DNA from: Streptomyces termitum
GTDB lineage: Bacteria; Actinomycetota; Actinomycetes; Streptomycetales; Streptomycetaceae
Assembly: GCF_014650175.1 (NCBI RefSeq)
Contig: NZ_BMUL01000002.1
Span: 253,150-317,149, forward strand
Direction of reading: 5' to 3'
DNA length: 64,000 nucleotides
In this document: piece after piece, positions 39,630 through 48,454 of the stretch
Layout: each line of letters starts with the position of its first letter
How positions within the stretch are numbered: position 1 is the first letter of the stretch
The notes under the pieces: model-generated
Database searches by the model: none
What the model saw: the letters and a program-made list of their open reading frames with translations, nothing else
What the model was told of the DNA's origin: nothing
Made by a program: the position numbers and the translations under genes

Positions 39630-40775
39630 TCAGCCCTGGCGTGAGATGAGGAGGAGCGCCCGGTCGTCGTTGACGTCCTTGGCGACGGCCTCGATGAGGT
39701 GGCGGGCGACGCCGTGGAAGCCGTCGGGGAGGCAGCGCTCGGCCTCGCCGGTGAGGCGGTCGATGCCCTCGTCGAGGTCGCGGTCGGCGGCCTCGACGAG
39801 GCCGTCGGTGAACAGCATCAGGACGTCGCCGGGGCGCAGGCTGCCCTTGACCGGGTGGAAGTCGGCGCCGTCGTAGACGCCGAGGAGGGGTCCTTCGCCG
39901 TCCTTCTGCTCCCAGCGGCCGGTGCCGGCGTGGAGCTGGAGCGCGGGCAGGTGGCCGGCGGAGAAGAGTTCGTAGTCGCCGGAGTCCAGGTCGAGGACGA
40001 GGTGGACGGAGGTGGCGAAGCCCTCGTCCCAGTCCTGCCGGAGCAGGTAGCCGTTGGCGGCGGGCAGGAAGCCGTGCGGCGGGAGCGAGCCGAGGAGGCC
40101 GCCGAAGGCCCCGGAGAGCAGCAGGGAGCGGGAGGCGGCGTCCATGCCCTTGCCGGAGACGTCGGTGAGGACGACCTCCAGGGTGCGGCCGCCGTGGGTG
40201 CGGGCGGCGACGACGAAGTCGCCGGAGAAGGACTGGCCGCCGGCCGGGCGGAGCGCCATCTCGCGGTGCCAGCCGTTCGGCAGCCGGGGCAGGGCGCTCT
40301 GGACGCGGAGCCGTTCGCGCAGGTCGAAGAGCATGGTGCCGCCGCGCCGCCAGGGCACGCCGACGCGGGCCCGGAACTGGGCGATGAGCAGGCCGAAGAG
40401 TCCGCAGGCGGCGACGACCAGGACGGTGCCGGGGGTGACCCGGGCGGGGCCCTCGCCGTACGGGCCGAGGAGCACGGACTCGACGATGAGGCCGCCGGCC
40501 GCCGCCGCGTACAGGGCGAGGAGGCTGGCGGGGCGCAGCAGCAGGCCGCCGGCGACGATCGGCAGGACGAGGGCGGCGGGCGAGCACCAGACGGGGTCGA
40601 GGACGGTGCCGCAGACGATGGCGGGGACGGTGAGCAGGAGGCCCGCCAGGGCGAGCCGGTCGGAGGCGCCGCCGCGGAAGTACTCGACGCCGGTCCGGCG
40701 CAGCGCGAGGCGGGCCCGGTGGACGCTCCTGCGCAGCCGGGCCGCGTGCGTGTCGTGTTTCGCGCGGTCACCCAT
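39630..40775 (-). CDS. Membrane PP2C-family (SpoIIE-type) serine/threonine phosphatase
   Basis: The 381-residue protein has about four N-terminal membrane segments (residues 40-130), then a SpoIIE/PP2C phosphatase domain. Metal-binding Asp residues sit in SFSGDFVVAARTHGGR, VLTDVSGKGMDAA, and MLFTDGLVEAADRDLDEGI, and the end reads DRALLLISRQG. Such enzymes dephosphorylate anti-sigma antagonist proteins and link the membrane to sigma-factor control. No anti-sigma factor or antagonist gene is adjacent, so its target is elsewhere. It is divergent from the Eis-like gene. Confidence 0.9.
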   Translation of the reverse strand: MGDRAKHDTHAARLRRSVHRARLALRRTGVEYFRGGASDRLALAGLLLTVPAIVCGTVLDPVWCSPAALVLPIVAGGLLLRPASLLALYAAAAGGLIVESVLLGPYGEGPARVTPGTVLVVAACGLFGLLIAQFRARVGVPWRRGGTMLFDLRERLRVQSALPRLPNGWHREMALRPAGGQSFSGDFVVAARTHGGRTLEVVLTDVSGKGMDAASRSLLLSGAFGGLLGSLPPHGFLPAANGYLLRQDWDEGFATSVHLVLDLDSGDYELFSAGHLPALQLHAGTGRWEQKDGEGPLLGVYDGADFHPVKGSLRPGDVLMLFTDGLVEAADRDLDEGIDRLTGEAERCLPDGFHGVARHLIEAVAKDVNDDRALLLISRQG

Positions 40776-40881
40776 TGGCCTGGACCCTATCCATCCCGGC
40801 CGGTTCCGTGCAGGGGTACCCCGGTGACAAGGGGGCTCAAATCGGGTCGCCCCCGGCGCCGGGCCCTGATATCGATGGCAT

Positions 40882-42111
40882 ATGACAAGCGAGATGCGGG
40901 TGCTGGACCCGTCGGAGTGGGACCGCTGGTTCGGGGCGCTGGAACTGGCCTTCGGGGGCGTACCCGAGGAGCCCGAGGAGCGGGAGCTCTGGCGCGACCT
41001 GACCGAGTGCGACCGGTCGCTGGGCGTCTGGGAGGGGGAGCGGCCGGTGGCGACGGCCGGGGCGTTCTCGTTCCGGATGACGGTGCCCGGCGGGGCCGCG
41101 GTGCCGACGGCCGGGGTGACGATGGTGAGCGTGGCCTCGACGCACCGGCGGCGCGGGATCCTGACCTCGATGATGCGGCGGCAGCTCGACGACGTGCGGG
41201 AGCGGGGCGAGCCGCTGGCGGTGCTGACCGCCTCCGAGCCGGTGATCTACGGGCGGTTCGGGTACGGGGCGGCGAGCTGGGCGCACCGGGCGGTGATCGA
41301 CACCACGCGGGTGCGGCTGGACCTGCCGGCGGGCGTGGACGGGGTGGTGCTGCGGCCGGTGCCGCTGGCGGAGTCCTCGGCGGCCTACGAGGAGCTGTAC
41401 GCGCGGCTGGTGCCGCGCCGGCCGGGGATGACGGTGCGCCCGGCGGGCTGGGAGCGGCAGCCGGTGCTGGATCCGCCGGGCGCGCGCGGGGGTTCCTCGC
41501 CGCGGCAGTGCGTGCTGGCGGAGCGGGACGGGGAGCTGGTGGGCTACGCCTCGTACAGCGTCAAGCCGGACTGGGGCTGGGCGGGGCCGGACGGCTCGGT
41601 GACGGTGCGGGAGCTGATGGGGCTCGATCCGGTGGCGGAGGCGGCGCTGTGGCGCTTCCTGTGCTCGGTGGACCTGACGGCGAAGGTGCGGATCGACAGC
41701 CGTCCGGTGGACGACGGGTGGCGGCACCTGGTGTCGGACGTGCGGCGGTGCGAGCCGGTGCTGCGGGAGGTGCTGTTCGCCCGTCCGGTGGAGGTGGGCG
41801 CGGCGCTGGCGGCGCGGACGTACCGGGCGCCGGTGGACGTGGTCCTCGACGTGTCGGACGCGTTCTGTCCGTGGAACGAGGGGCGCTGGCGGCTGTCGGG
41901 GGACGCGAAGGGGGCGGTCTGCGAGCGGACCTCGGACGCGCCGGAGCTGGCGCTGTCGGTACGGGAGCTGGGGGCGGCCTATCTGGGCGGTACGGCGCTG
42001 TCGTCGCTGGCCGCGGCGGGCCGGGTGACCGAGCTGCGGGACGGGGCGCTCGCGGAGGCGTCGCTCGCCTTCGGCTCGGACGCGGCGCCCTGGCTGCCGC
42101 ACGGCTTCTAG
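40882..42111 (+). CDS. Eis-like GNAT N-acetyltransferase
   Basis: The 409-residue product has the two-GNAT plus sterol-carrier-like architecture of Eis proteins. The N-terminal GNAT has VTMVSVASTHRRRGILTSMM with the acetyl-CoA-binding R-R-G-I/L loop, then PVIYGRFGYGAASW with the catalytic-type Tyr. The protein ends in ...PWLPHGF, and a C-terminal Phe carboxylate is the expected catalytic base in Eis. Mycobacterial Eis acetylates aminoglycosides and proteins at multiple amines; the substrate here is unknown. ATG 40882 fits the fold. It is convergent with the Nei-type gene. Confidence 0.9.
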   Translation: MTSEMRVLDPSEWDRWFGALELAFGGVPEEPEERELWRDLTECDRSLGVWEGERPVATAGAFSFRMTVPGGAAVPTAGVTMVSVASTHRRRGILTSMMRRQLDDVRERGEPLAVLTASEPVIYGRFGYGAASWAHRAVIDTTRVRLDLPAGVDGVVLRPVPLAESSAAYEELYARLVPRRPGMTVRPAGWERQPVLDPPGARGGSSPRQCVLAERDGELVGYASYSVKPDWGWAGPDGSVTVRELMGLDPVAEAALWRFLCSVDLTAKVRIDSRPVDDGWRHLVSDVRRCEPVLREVLFARPVEVGAALAARTYRAPVDVVLDVSDAFCPWNEGRWRLSGDAKGAVCERTSDAPELALSVRELGAAYLGGTALSSLAAAGRVTELRDGALAEASLAFGSDAAPWLPHGF

Positions 42112-42117
42112 GAAGCG

Positions 42118-42148
42118 GTACGGCCCCCGGTGCGTCCGGGGGCCGTAC
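42118..42148. terminator. Convergent terminator after Eis-like gene
   Basis: A perfect 13-bp stem (42118-42130 with 42136-42148) with loop TGCGT separates the Eis-like gene from the minus-strand Nei-type gene. Confidence 0.8.
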
Positions 42149-42159
42149 GGGGCTGCGGG

Positions 42160-42968
42160 TCAGCGGGTCTGGCAGGCGGGGCACCAGAAGAGGTTGCGCG
42201 CGGCCAGGTCGGCGGTGCGGATCGCGGTGCCGCAGAGGTGGCAGGGCAGGTGCGCGCGGCGGTAGACGTACACCTCGCCGCCGTGGTCGTCGACGCGCGG
42301 CGGGCGGCCCATCGCCTCGGGGGTGTGCTCGGGGCGGACGGTGTCGATGCGGTTGAGCCGGACGCCTTCGCGCATCAGTCCGCGCAGGTCGTCCCAGATC
42401 GCGGTCCACTCCCCCGGCGTGAGGTCGCGGCCGGCCCGGTAGGGGTCGATGCCGTGCCGGAAGAGGACTTCGGCGCGGTAGACGTTGCCGACGCCCGCGA
42501 TGACCTTCTGGTCCATGAGCAGGGCGGCGATGGTGCTGCGGGAGCGGGAGATCCGGTGCCAGGCGCGGTCGGGGTCGGCGTCGGCGCGCAGCGGGTCGGG
42601 GCCGAGCCGGTCGTGGACGGCCCGCTTCTCCTCGTCGGTGACGAGGGCGCAGGTGGTGGGGCCGCGCAGGTCCATGTACCCGTCGGGGCCGGTCAGCCGG
42701 AGCCGTACCGTGTCGGCGGGCGGCGGGGCGGGGACGTCGCCGAAGCCGACCTTGCCGAAGAGGCCGAGGTGGATGTGGATCCACTCGTCGCGGGGGAAGC
42801 CGAGGAAGAGGTGCTTGCCGTGCGCCTCGGCGGTCTCCAGGACGGAGCCGTCGAGGAGGGCGGCGGAGTCGGCGAACTTCCCCTGGGGGCTGGAGACGCG
42901 CACGGGCCGGCCGCCGAACCGCTCGCGGTGGTCGGCGGCCAGCCGGTGGATGGTGTGCCCTTCGGGCA

Positions 42969-42969
<1 letters not shown>
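42160..42969 (-). CDS. Fpg/Nei-family DNA glycosylase (Nei-type endonuclease VIII)
   Basis: The 269-residue product starts MPEGHTIHRLA: Pro2 is the nucleophile and Glu3 the acid after Met removal. It has the conserved Lys in AEAHGKHLFLGF, the H2TH region (LLMDQKVIAGVGNVYRAEVLF) and a C-terminal zinc finger (CHLCG then CPACQ). MPEGHT rather than MPELPE marks the Nei branch, which removes oxidised pyrimidines. Its ATG overlaps the rpiB stop by one base (TGATG), so translation is coupled. Confidence 0.93.
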
Positions 42970-43463
<494 letters not shown>

Positions 43464-43626
43464 GCCGTCGAGTGTGGCACGGCCGGGGCGGGCGGGGCGC
43501 CAGCGGGGGGCACGCGGCGGGGCCCCGCCCCCGGTGGCCGGGTGCGGGGCCCCGGCGGGGTCCTGGGCGCGTGGAGCACGTGACGGACGCGGTGCGTGTG
43601 GCTCGCGTGGCGCGTGCGGACGCGGC

Positions 43627-43662
43627 GCGCGTGACGGGCGTGGTGCGCGTGACGGGCATGGT
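43627..43662. repeat. Two tandem copies of an 18-bp unit
   Basis: GCGCGTGACGGGCGTGGT (43627-43644) is followed by the same unit with one change (43645-43662). Looser GCGTG-rich similarity extends both ways over about 43570-43690. The whole gap 43464-43718 contains this low-complexity DNA and no convincing gene. Confidence 0.6.
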
Positions 43663-43718
43663 GCGTGGGGCCGGGCGCCGTGGCGGGCGCCGGCCCGAGC
43701 GTGGCGCCCGGTGCGGGG

Positions 43719-44312
43719 TCAGCCCTTGCGGCCGGCGAGCTTCCAGGCGGCGGGGAGGGCGCCCATGGCGAGGGCGGCCTTGAGGGCGTCGCCGATGAGG
43801 AAGGGGGTGAGGCCGGCGGCGACGGCCTGGCCGAGGGTCATGCCGGTGGCGAGGGCCAGGTAGGGCACGCCGACGGCGTAGATGACGGCGGAGCCGAGGA
43901 CCATGGTGCCGGCGGTGCGCAGGACCGAGCGGTCGGCGCCGCGGCGGGCGAGGGCGCCGACGACGGTGGCGGCGAGGAGCATGCCGAGGACGTAGCCGAA
44001 GGACGGCATGGCGTAGCCGGAGCTGCCCTGGGCGAACCACGGGACGCCCGCCATGCCGGCGACGGCGTAGAGCGCGAGGGCGAGGAAGCCGCGGCGGGCG
44101 CCGAGGGCGGTGCCGACGAGGAGGGCGGCGAAGGTCTGGCCGGAGACGGGGACCGGGGAGCCGGGGACCGGGACGGAGAGCTGCGCGGCCAGGCCGGTGA
44201 GGGCGGCGCCGCCGGCGACGAGGGCGATGTCGCGGGCGCGGCTGGAGGGGAGGAGGTCGGCGAGGACGGTACCCGTACGGAGGGTGCGGGCGGGGGCGGC
44301 GGCGGTGCTCAT
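43719..44312 (-). CDS. bioY: Biotin transporter BioY (ECF S component)
   Basis: BioY binds and imports biotin, alone or with a shared ECF ATPase module. The 197-residue product has about six membrane segments with family motifs VPVPGSPVPVSGQTFAALL, LGARRGFLALALY, and PSFGYVLGMLLAA. No ECF ATPase or T-component genes adjoin, so it probably uses a shared module elsewhere. The 257-base gap upstream is shared with the divergent permease gene. I could not identify a BirA- or BioQ-type operator with confidence. Confidence 0.93.
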   Translation of the reverse strand: MSTAAAPARTLRTGTVLADLLPSSRARDIALVAGGAALTGLAAQLSVPVPGSPVPVSGQTFAALLVGTALGARRGFLALALYAVAGMAGVPWFAQGSSGYAMPSFGYVLGMLLAATVVGALARRGADRSVLRTAGTMVLGSAVIYAVGVPYLALATGMTLGQAVAAGLTPFLIGDALKAALAMGALPAAWKLAGRKG

Positions 44313-44569
44313 CGGTACTCCGCGGGGGTGAGGGTGCAGGGACAGGTTGACGCTATGCCAGGGGTGAGCGCCCGATCACCGTCAGCCGCCGACAAAGCCT
44401 CGGCCCGGGGGTTCATGGAGTTCCGACAAAGGAGGGCTCGGGCGCCACGCGCCACGTGATGCTCATCACTGCCGACTCGTCAGGTGTCGCCCCTTTTGCG
44501 TCGGGAGGCGGTCGGCGGAGAGACTGTGGGGTCTCCATAAGTTCCCTTTCCAGAGCGCGAGCCCCCACC

Positions 44570-45958
44570 ATGCGCGACGACGTTCCGCCGTCCTCCCCCC
44601 TGACCGAACCCGAGCCGCTGACGCACGGGTTGAAACAGCGGCACCTGACGATGCTGGGGCTGGGCGGGGTGATCGGCGCCGGGCTCTTCGTGGGCTCGGG
44701 GGCGGGCATCGCGGTCGCCGGGCCGGGGATCGTGGTCTCGTACCTGCTCGCGGGCGGGCTGGCGATGCTGGTGATGCGGATGCTGGGCGAGATGTCGGCG
44801 GCGATGCCGGCGTCCGGGGCGTTCTCGGTGCACGCGGAGCGGGCGCTGGGCCGGTGGGCCGGTTTCACGGTGGGCTGGCTGTACTGGTTCCTGCTGGTGG
44901 TGGTGCTGGCCGTGGAGGCGACGGCGGCGGCGCGGATCGCGCACGGCTGGGTGCCGGGGGTTCCGCAGTGGGGCTGGGTGCTGGTGTTCATGCTGGTCTT
45001 CACGGCGGCGAACCTGGCGGCGGTGAAGAACTTCGGCGAGTTCGAGTTCTGGTTCGCGGCCCTGAAGGTGGGGGCCATCGTCCTCTTCCTGGCGCTGGGC
45101 GCGCTGGCGGTCGCCGGCTGGCTGCCGGACACCGACCCGGTGGGCCTGGCGAACCTGACCGGCCGGGGCGGCTTCCTGCCGAACGGCTGGTCGGGAGTGG
45201 TCTCCGGGGTGCTGGTGGTGGTCTTCGCCTTCGGCGGCCTGGAGGTCGTGACGATCGCGGCGGCCGAGTCGGAGGACCCGGCGCGGAACGTGGCGCGGGC
45301 GGTGCGCAGCGCGGTCTGGCGGATCCTGCTGTTCTACGTCGGCTCGATGCTGGTGATCGTGACGCTGCTGCCGTGGACGGCGATCGTGCCGGGCGAGTCG
45401 CCGTACGTGGCGGTGCTGGACGCGATCGGGGTGCCGGGGGCGGGGCAGATCATGAACGTGGTGATCTTCGTGGCGCTGCTGTCGGCGCTCAACGCCAACC
45501 TGTACGGCTCCTCCCGCATGGTCTTCTCCCTCGCCGAGCGCGGCGAGGCCCCGCGCGGGCTGCTGCGGACGGCGGGCGGGGTGCCGCGCCGGGCGGTGCT
45601 CGCCTCGGTGGCCTTCGGCTTCGTGTCGGTCCTGCTGAACCTGAAGTGGCCGGACTCGGTCTTCCTCTACCTGCTGAACGCGGTGGGCTCGGTCCTCCTC
45701 TTCGTCTGGGCCCTGATCGCCGTCTCGGAACTGCGCCTGCGCCGCCGGATCGAACGGGAGGCGCCCGAGGCCCTCTCCCTGCGCATGTGGGCCTTCCCGT
45801 ACCTGACCTGGACCGCCCTCGCCGCGATGGCCGCCGTCCTGATCCTGATGCTCCTGGACCCCGGAACCCGCCCCCAGATGCTGTGGTCGACGGCCGCGAC
45901 GGCCCTGGTCCTGCTGGTGGCCCTGGCCCGGGAACGATGGGCGGCGCGAACGCGGTGA
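44570..45958 (+). CDS. Amino-acid permease (APC superfamily, AAT family)
   Basis: The 462-residue protein has about 12 membrane helices. It opens with the AAT-family signature LKQRHLTMLGLGGVIGAGLF, then GEMSAAMPASGAFSVHAERA, GRWAGFTVGWLYWF and EVVTIAAAESEDPARNV. It is a proton-coupled importer of amino acids; GABA, D-Ser/Ala/Gly and others are all possible. ATG 44570 gives the normal N-terminus, although no clear ribosome site precedes it. The last 70 bases of the gene are duplicated, imperfectly, 360 bases downstream. Confidence 0.9.
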   Translation: MRDDVPPSSPLTEPEPLTHGLKQRHLTMLGLGGVIGAGLFVGSGAGIAVAGPGIVVSYLLAGGLAMLVMRMLGEMSAAMPASGAFSVHAERALGRWAGFTVGWLYWFLLVVVLAVEATAAARIAHGWVPGVPQWGWVLVFMLVFTAANLAAVKNFGEFEFWFAALKVGAIVLFLALGALAVAGWLPDTDPVGLANLTGRGGFLPNGWSGVVSGVLVVVFAFGGLEVVTIAAAESEDPARNVARAVRSAVWRILLFYVGSMLVIVTLLPWTAIVPGESPYVAVLDAIGVPGAGQIMNVVIFVALLSALNANLYGSSRMVFSLAERGEAPRGLLRTAGGVPRRAVLASVAFGFVSVLLNLKWPDSVFLYLLNAVGSVLLFVWALIAVSELRLRRRIEREAPEALSLRMWAFPYLTWTALAAMAAVLILMLLDPGTRPQMLWSTAATALVLLVALARERWAARTR

Positions 45959-45978
45959 CGGGTCCCCCGGCGGGGGTG

Positions 45979-46200
45979 TCAGTCGGCGGCGGGTACGGGC
46001 GCGGCGAAATAGGTGCCGGTCAGGAAGGTCCCGATGTACGCGCCGGGCCCGTGCCGGGCGTCGAGCCAGGCGGAGAGGTCTTCGGTGTCGCCGCTGATCA
46101 CCGCGCGCAGGACGAGGGTGTGCAGCTCCTCTTCCTCGCCGGGGGGCGAACTCGGCGAGGAAGGCCGCCAGTTTCCGCAGCGCGGCCGGGACCGGACGAC
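45979..46200 (-). pseudogene. Frameshifted, 5'-truncated remnant of an unknown gene
   Basis: On the minus strand one frame reads ALRKLAAFLAEFAP and then, after a shift of one base at a run of six C (plus strand G-run 46141-46146), a second frame reads GEEEELHTLVLRAVISGD...TYFAAPVPAAD-stop. Removing one C joins the two into a continuous protein of good codon bias. No start codon or ribosome site lies upstream in frame. A sequencing error in the homopolymer is possible, but the missing 5' end points to a real remnant. Confidence 0.65.
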
Positions 46201-46250
46201 CCGGGCGGCGGGGCCGGCCCGCGCCCCTCACGCGGGGTCCAGCCGCATCA

Positions 46251-46318
46251 CGGGCGCGACGGACCTGGTGCTGCTGGTGGCGCTCGCCCCGGAGCGGTGG
46301 GCGGCGCGGACGTGGTGA
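46251..46318 (+). pseudogene. 3' remnant of a second amino-acid permease gene
   Basis: The last 20 or so codons of an AAT permease are recognisable (TDLVLLVALAPERWAARTW-stop), matching the end of the intact permease gene upstream. Nothing resembling the rest of a permease precedes it. Confidence 0.7.
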
Positions 46319-46323
46319 CGGGG

Positions 46324-46680
46324 TCACTCCCGGGCTTGCTCCCGCTCCCCGTCCTCCCAGGCGTGGCCGCAGGCGTGGCCCGCCGGGAACGCGCACGCGG
46401 ACCGGTGGACCGGCGGGAGGCCGGGGTCCCCCTCCTCGCAGGGCGTCAGCCGGACGAACCGGATCTCGTCCGCCTCCCCCTCCCACCGCGCCCACAGCTC
46501 CGGTCCTCCGTCGTGCGCGTACAGGTACGCGGAGTGGGGGTCGCCGTGCCCCTCGCCCAGTTCGCAGCGGCGGACCATCTCGTGCCGGGAGGGGTACTCC
46601 TCCTCCCCCGCCCCGGCCGTGTACAGGGCGACCAGCAGCCCCGCGTAGGGGAGCCGACGCGTGGACCGGCATGTCTTCAC
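46324..46680 (-). CDS. Small Cys/His-containing protein of unknown function
   Basis: The 118-residue product is not one I recognise. It has six Cys and several His in spaced pairs (RRCELGEGHGD, LTPCEEGD, SACAFPAGHACGHAW), suggesting metal binding, and a Trp-rich centre (LWARWEGEADEIRF). GTG 46680 has a clear GGAGGAA five bases upstream. It is the third gene of a minus-strand operon of short proteins, 37 bases after the preceding one, and ends next to the permease remnant. Homologues are likely restricted to Streptomyces. Confidence 0.75.
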   Translation of the reverse strand: MKTCRSTRRLPYAGLLVALYTAGAGEEEYPSRHEMVRRCELGEGHGDPHSAYLYAHDGGPELWARWEGEADEIRFVRLTPCEEGDPGLPPVHRSACAFPAGHACGHAWEDGEREQARE

Positions 46681-46717
46681 GCGGCTTCCTCCGTGGGTAC
46701 GGGGGCGGAGGCGGGCC

Positions 46718-46963
46718 TCACGTCGGCTCCAGGCAGGTCACGAGCGCCACGTCCGAGTACTCCCGGGCGAAACGGCGGTGCGACGGGTTCAGTTCGGTGT
46801 GCGCGAGGCACTCGTCGCCCACCAGGTCGGCGTCCGCGCCGGGGGCGGCGACCCATCCGCACATGGCGTCCAGGCACCGCGCCCCCACGGCCGGGGCAGT
46901 ACCGGGATCGCTCTGGATGCGGCGCAGGACGACCCCGTAGGCCCACGTCCCCGACGCCCTCAC
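46718..46963 (-). CDS. Short protein resembling DUF7848-type Streptomyces proteins
   Basis: The 81-residue product reads GVVLRRIQSDPGTAPAVGAR, then Cys-bearing segments (RCLDAMCGWVA, DECLAHTELNPSHRRFAREY). The pattern of a short beta-hairpin, paired Cys and His-rich end resembles DUF7848 proteins that accompany WhiJ-type regulators, but I cannot confirm the family. The GTG at 46963 overlaps the upstream gene stop by four bases (GTGA), so it is translationally coupled as the second gene of the operon. Confidence 0.7.
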   Translation of the reverse strand: MRASGTWAYGVVLRRIQSDPGTAPAVGARCLDAMCGWVAAPGADADLVGDECLAHTELNPSHRRFAREYSDVALVTCLEPT

Positions 46964-47211
46964 CTGTCCACCCAGCGCACGGGCCGGGTGAGGGTGCGGA
47001 TCAAGGCGCGCTCCTCCTGCGTGGGCGGGCGCAGCGCGTCCGGCGCCGCCGTCCACTCCGCGCCCCCGCCGGGGGGACACAGGTGGCACAACTCACCGTC
47101 CCACGAGGTCACGCGGCCGAGCCGGGGCGTGCCCTCCGGCCGGGCCGGGCGCACTTCGGCCATGAACGTCCCGAGGTCGGGCGGGCGGTTTTCGTTCAAC
47201 TGTGCAGACAT
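46960..47211 (-). CDS. Small hypothetical protein, first of a three-gene operon
   Basis: The 83-residue product begins MSAQLNENRPPDLGTFMAEV and contains one Cys pair (DGELCHLCPPGGG) and a conserved-looking end (RALIRTLTRPVRWVDR). ATG 47211 is chosen because GGAGAGGAG lies directly upstream. It is divergent from the XRE regulator gene across a 94-base shared control region. Function is unknown; position suggests control by that regulator. Confidence 0.75.
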   Translation of the reverse strand: MSAQLNENRPPDLGTFMAEVRPARPEGTPRLGRVTSWDGELCHLCPPGGGAEWTAAPDALRPPTQEERALIRTLTRPVRWVDR

Positions 47212-47305
47212 GACCACTCCTCTCCGTAGCGGAACCACTACCGGGAGCATCAGCGTGCACCTACGCTGGAGGGGTCCTCAACGTACGAGGTGGGGAGGGA
47301 GAGTT

Positions 47306-48145
47306 GTGTCCAACATCAAGACGCTGCACCCCGAGAACGGACCCGCTGCGGCCTACGGGGCGAGAGTGCGCAGCACGCGGGAGGAGCGGGGGTGGACGCA
47401 GGAGGACCTGGCGGACCGAACGGGATATTCCAGCAAGCATATTTCGGCGGTTGAAACCAGCCGCAGATCTTCTACTCTCCGCTTCTCGCAAGTCCTCGAC
47501 GTCGCCTTCGGCCTGACGGGGAGCGACGAAGCGTTCGAGCGCGAGTGGATGAAACTGCGGCACGGCGTCCTGCTGGAGGGGTTCCCCCAGTACGTCCACC
47601 ACGAGCGGCAGGCCATCGAGATCCGGCTGTTCGACATCGGGATCGCCCCGGGGCTGCTACAGACGGCCGCGTACGCACGCGCGTTGGCCCACGGCGATGT
47701 GCGGCGGGGGTCCATCACCCCCCTCCAGGCGGACGAACGGTGTGCCGTCCTGGCCGAGCGCCAGGCGGCGGTGACGAAGAACCGGTCACCGATCATGCAC
47801 GTCGTGATCGACGAGAGCTGCATCCGCCGCCCCGTCGGAGGGCAGGACGTGACGGGAGCGCAGCTCGACCGCCTGCTGGAGTTCGCCGAACTGCCGAACA
47901 CCACCCTCCAGGTGGCTCCGTACGCCATAGGAGAACTGCGGCCGTTCAACCTTCCGGTCAACCTGCTCACCCTGGCCGACCGGTCCATGCTCGCCTACAC
48001 CGAATCGCACCTACAGGGGCATCTGGCACGGGAAACCACAACGGTGGCAACGACACTGACGGAGTACTATCAGCTACAGGCCGAAAGCCTGAGCCAGGCT
48101 GACTCCATGGCCATGATCCGTGAGGCACGAAAGGCTTACCCGTGA
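47306..48145 (+). CDS. WhiJ-like XRE-family regulator with DUF5753 domain
   Basis: The 279-residue protein has an N-terminal helix-turn-helix (REERGWTQEDLADRTGYSSK, then HISAVETSRR) and a C-terminal DUF5753 domain (EIRLFDIGIAPGLLQTAAYA). The latter ends with the usual segments LLEFAELPNTTLQVAPYAIG and LTEYYQLQAESLSQADSMAMIR. GTG 47306 has GGGAGGGAG upstream and gives the expected short N-terminus. Its stop overlaps the next gene (DUF397) by four bases. Such pairs act as repressor and small partner in development or stress. Codons with A/T in third position are noticeably more common than in neighbouring genes, hinting at transfer. Confidence 0.93.
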   Translation: MSNIKTLHPENGPAAAYGARVRSTREERGWTQEDLADRTGYSSKHISAVETSRRSSTLRFSQVLDVAFGLTGSDEAFEREWMKLRHGVLLEGFPQYVHHERQAIEIRLFDIGIAPGLLQTAAYARALAHGDVRRGSITPLQADERCAVLAERQAAVTKNRSPIMHVVIDESCIRRPVGGQDVTGAQLDRLLEFAELPNTTLQVAPYAIGELRPFNLPVNLLTLADRSMLAYTESHLQGHLARETTTVATTLTEYYQLQAESLSQADSMAMIREARKAYP

Positions 48146-48333
48146 CGATCGACACCCCACAGTGGTTCAAGTCCTCCTACAGCTCCAATGGCGGAAACTG
48201 CGTGGAGGTCGCCACCAACACCGCCCCGCAGGGCATCGTTCCCGTCCGTGACTCCAAGGTTTCCGCCGGCCCGGTCGTGACCGTCGGCGCCTCCGCCTTC
48301 GCCGCGTTCATCGCACACGTCAAGGAGGGCTAG
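48142..48333 (+). CDS. DUF397 small protein, partner of the WhiJ-like regulator
   Basis: The 63-residue product has the DUF397 signature [17 protein letters not shown], followed by VPVRDSK and [12 protein letters not shown]. In Streptomyces these small proteins are encoded next to WhiJ-like regulators and modulate them, probably by direct binding. GTG 48142 overlaps the regulator stop (GTGA), indicating coupled, near-stoichiometric synthesis. A terminator follows 21 bases after the stop. Confidence 0.95.
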   Translation: MTIDTPQWFKSSYSSNGGNCVEVATNTAPQGIVPVRDSKVSAGPVVTVGASAFAAFIAHVKEG

Positions 48334-48354
48334 CCCGGCATCCGGGCGCCCCTG

Positions 48355-48400
48355 AGGCCCCGTCCGTCCTTCCGGTCACCCGGGAGGACGGGCGGGGCCT
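48355..48400 (+). terminator. Terminator after the XRE/DUF397 pair
   Basis: A 16-bp stem (48355-48370 with 48385-48400, one mismatch) is followed by TTTCG. It isolates the pair from sodF. Confidence 0.75.
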
Positions 48401-48454
48401 TTCGCGTGTCCGGGGGTGGCGCGACACGGCCGGAGACCTAGGTCGATCGACTGA

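Larger units (their letters stand above)
45891..46320 (+). repeat. Direct repeat (70 bp, about 86% identical) flanking a remnant
   Basis: 45891-45960, the end of the permease gene, recurs at 46251-46320; by my count 60 of 70 bases match and the offset is exactly 360. The second copy keeps the frame and ends in the same way (LVLLVALA-ERWAART-stop). This suggests two tandem permease genes collapsed by recombination, or a segment duplicated with it. Between the copies lies a broken minus-strand gene. Confidence 0.8.

Noticed and set aside
43464..43718. Coding frame through the GCGTG-rich stretch between rpiB and bioY
   Set aside because: The translation is a Val/Arg/Ala repeat produced by the nucleotide repeat, with no ribosome site or homologous pattern.
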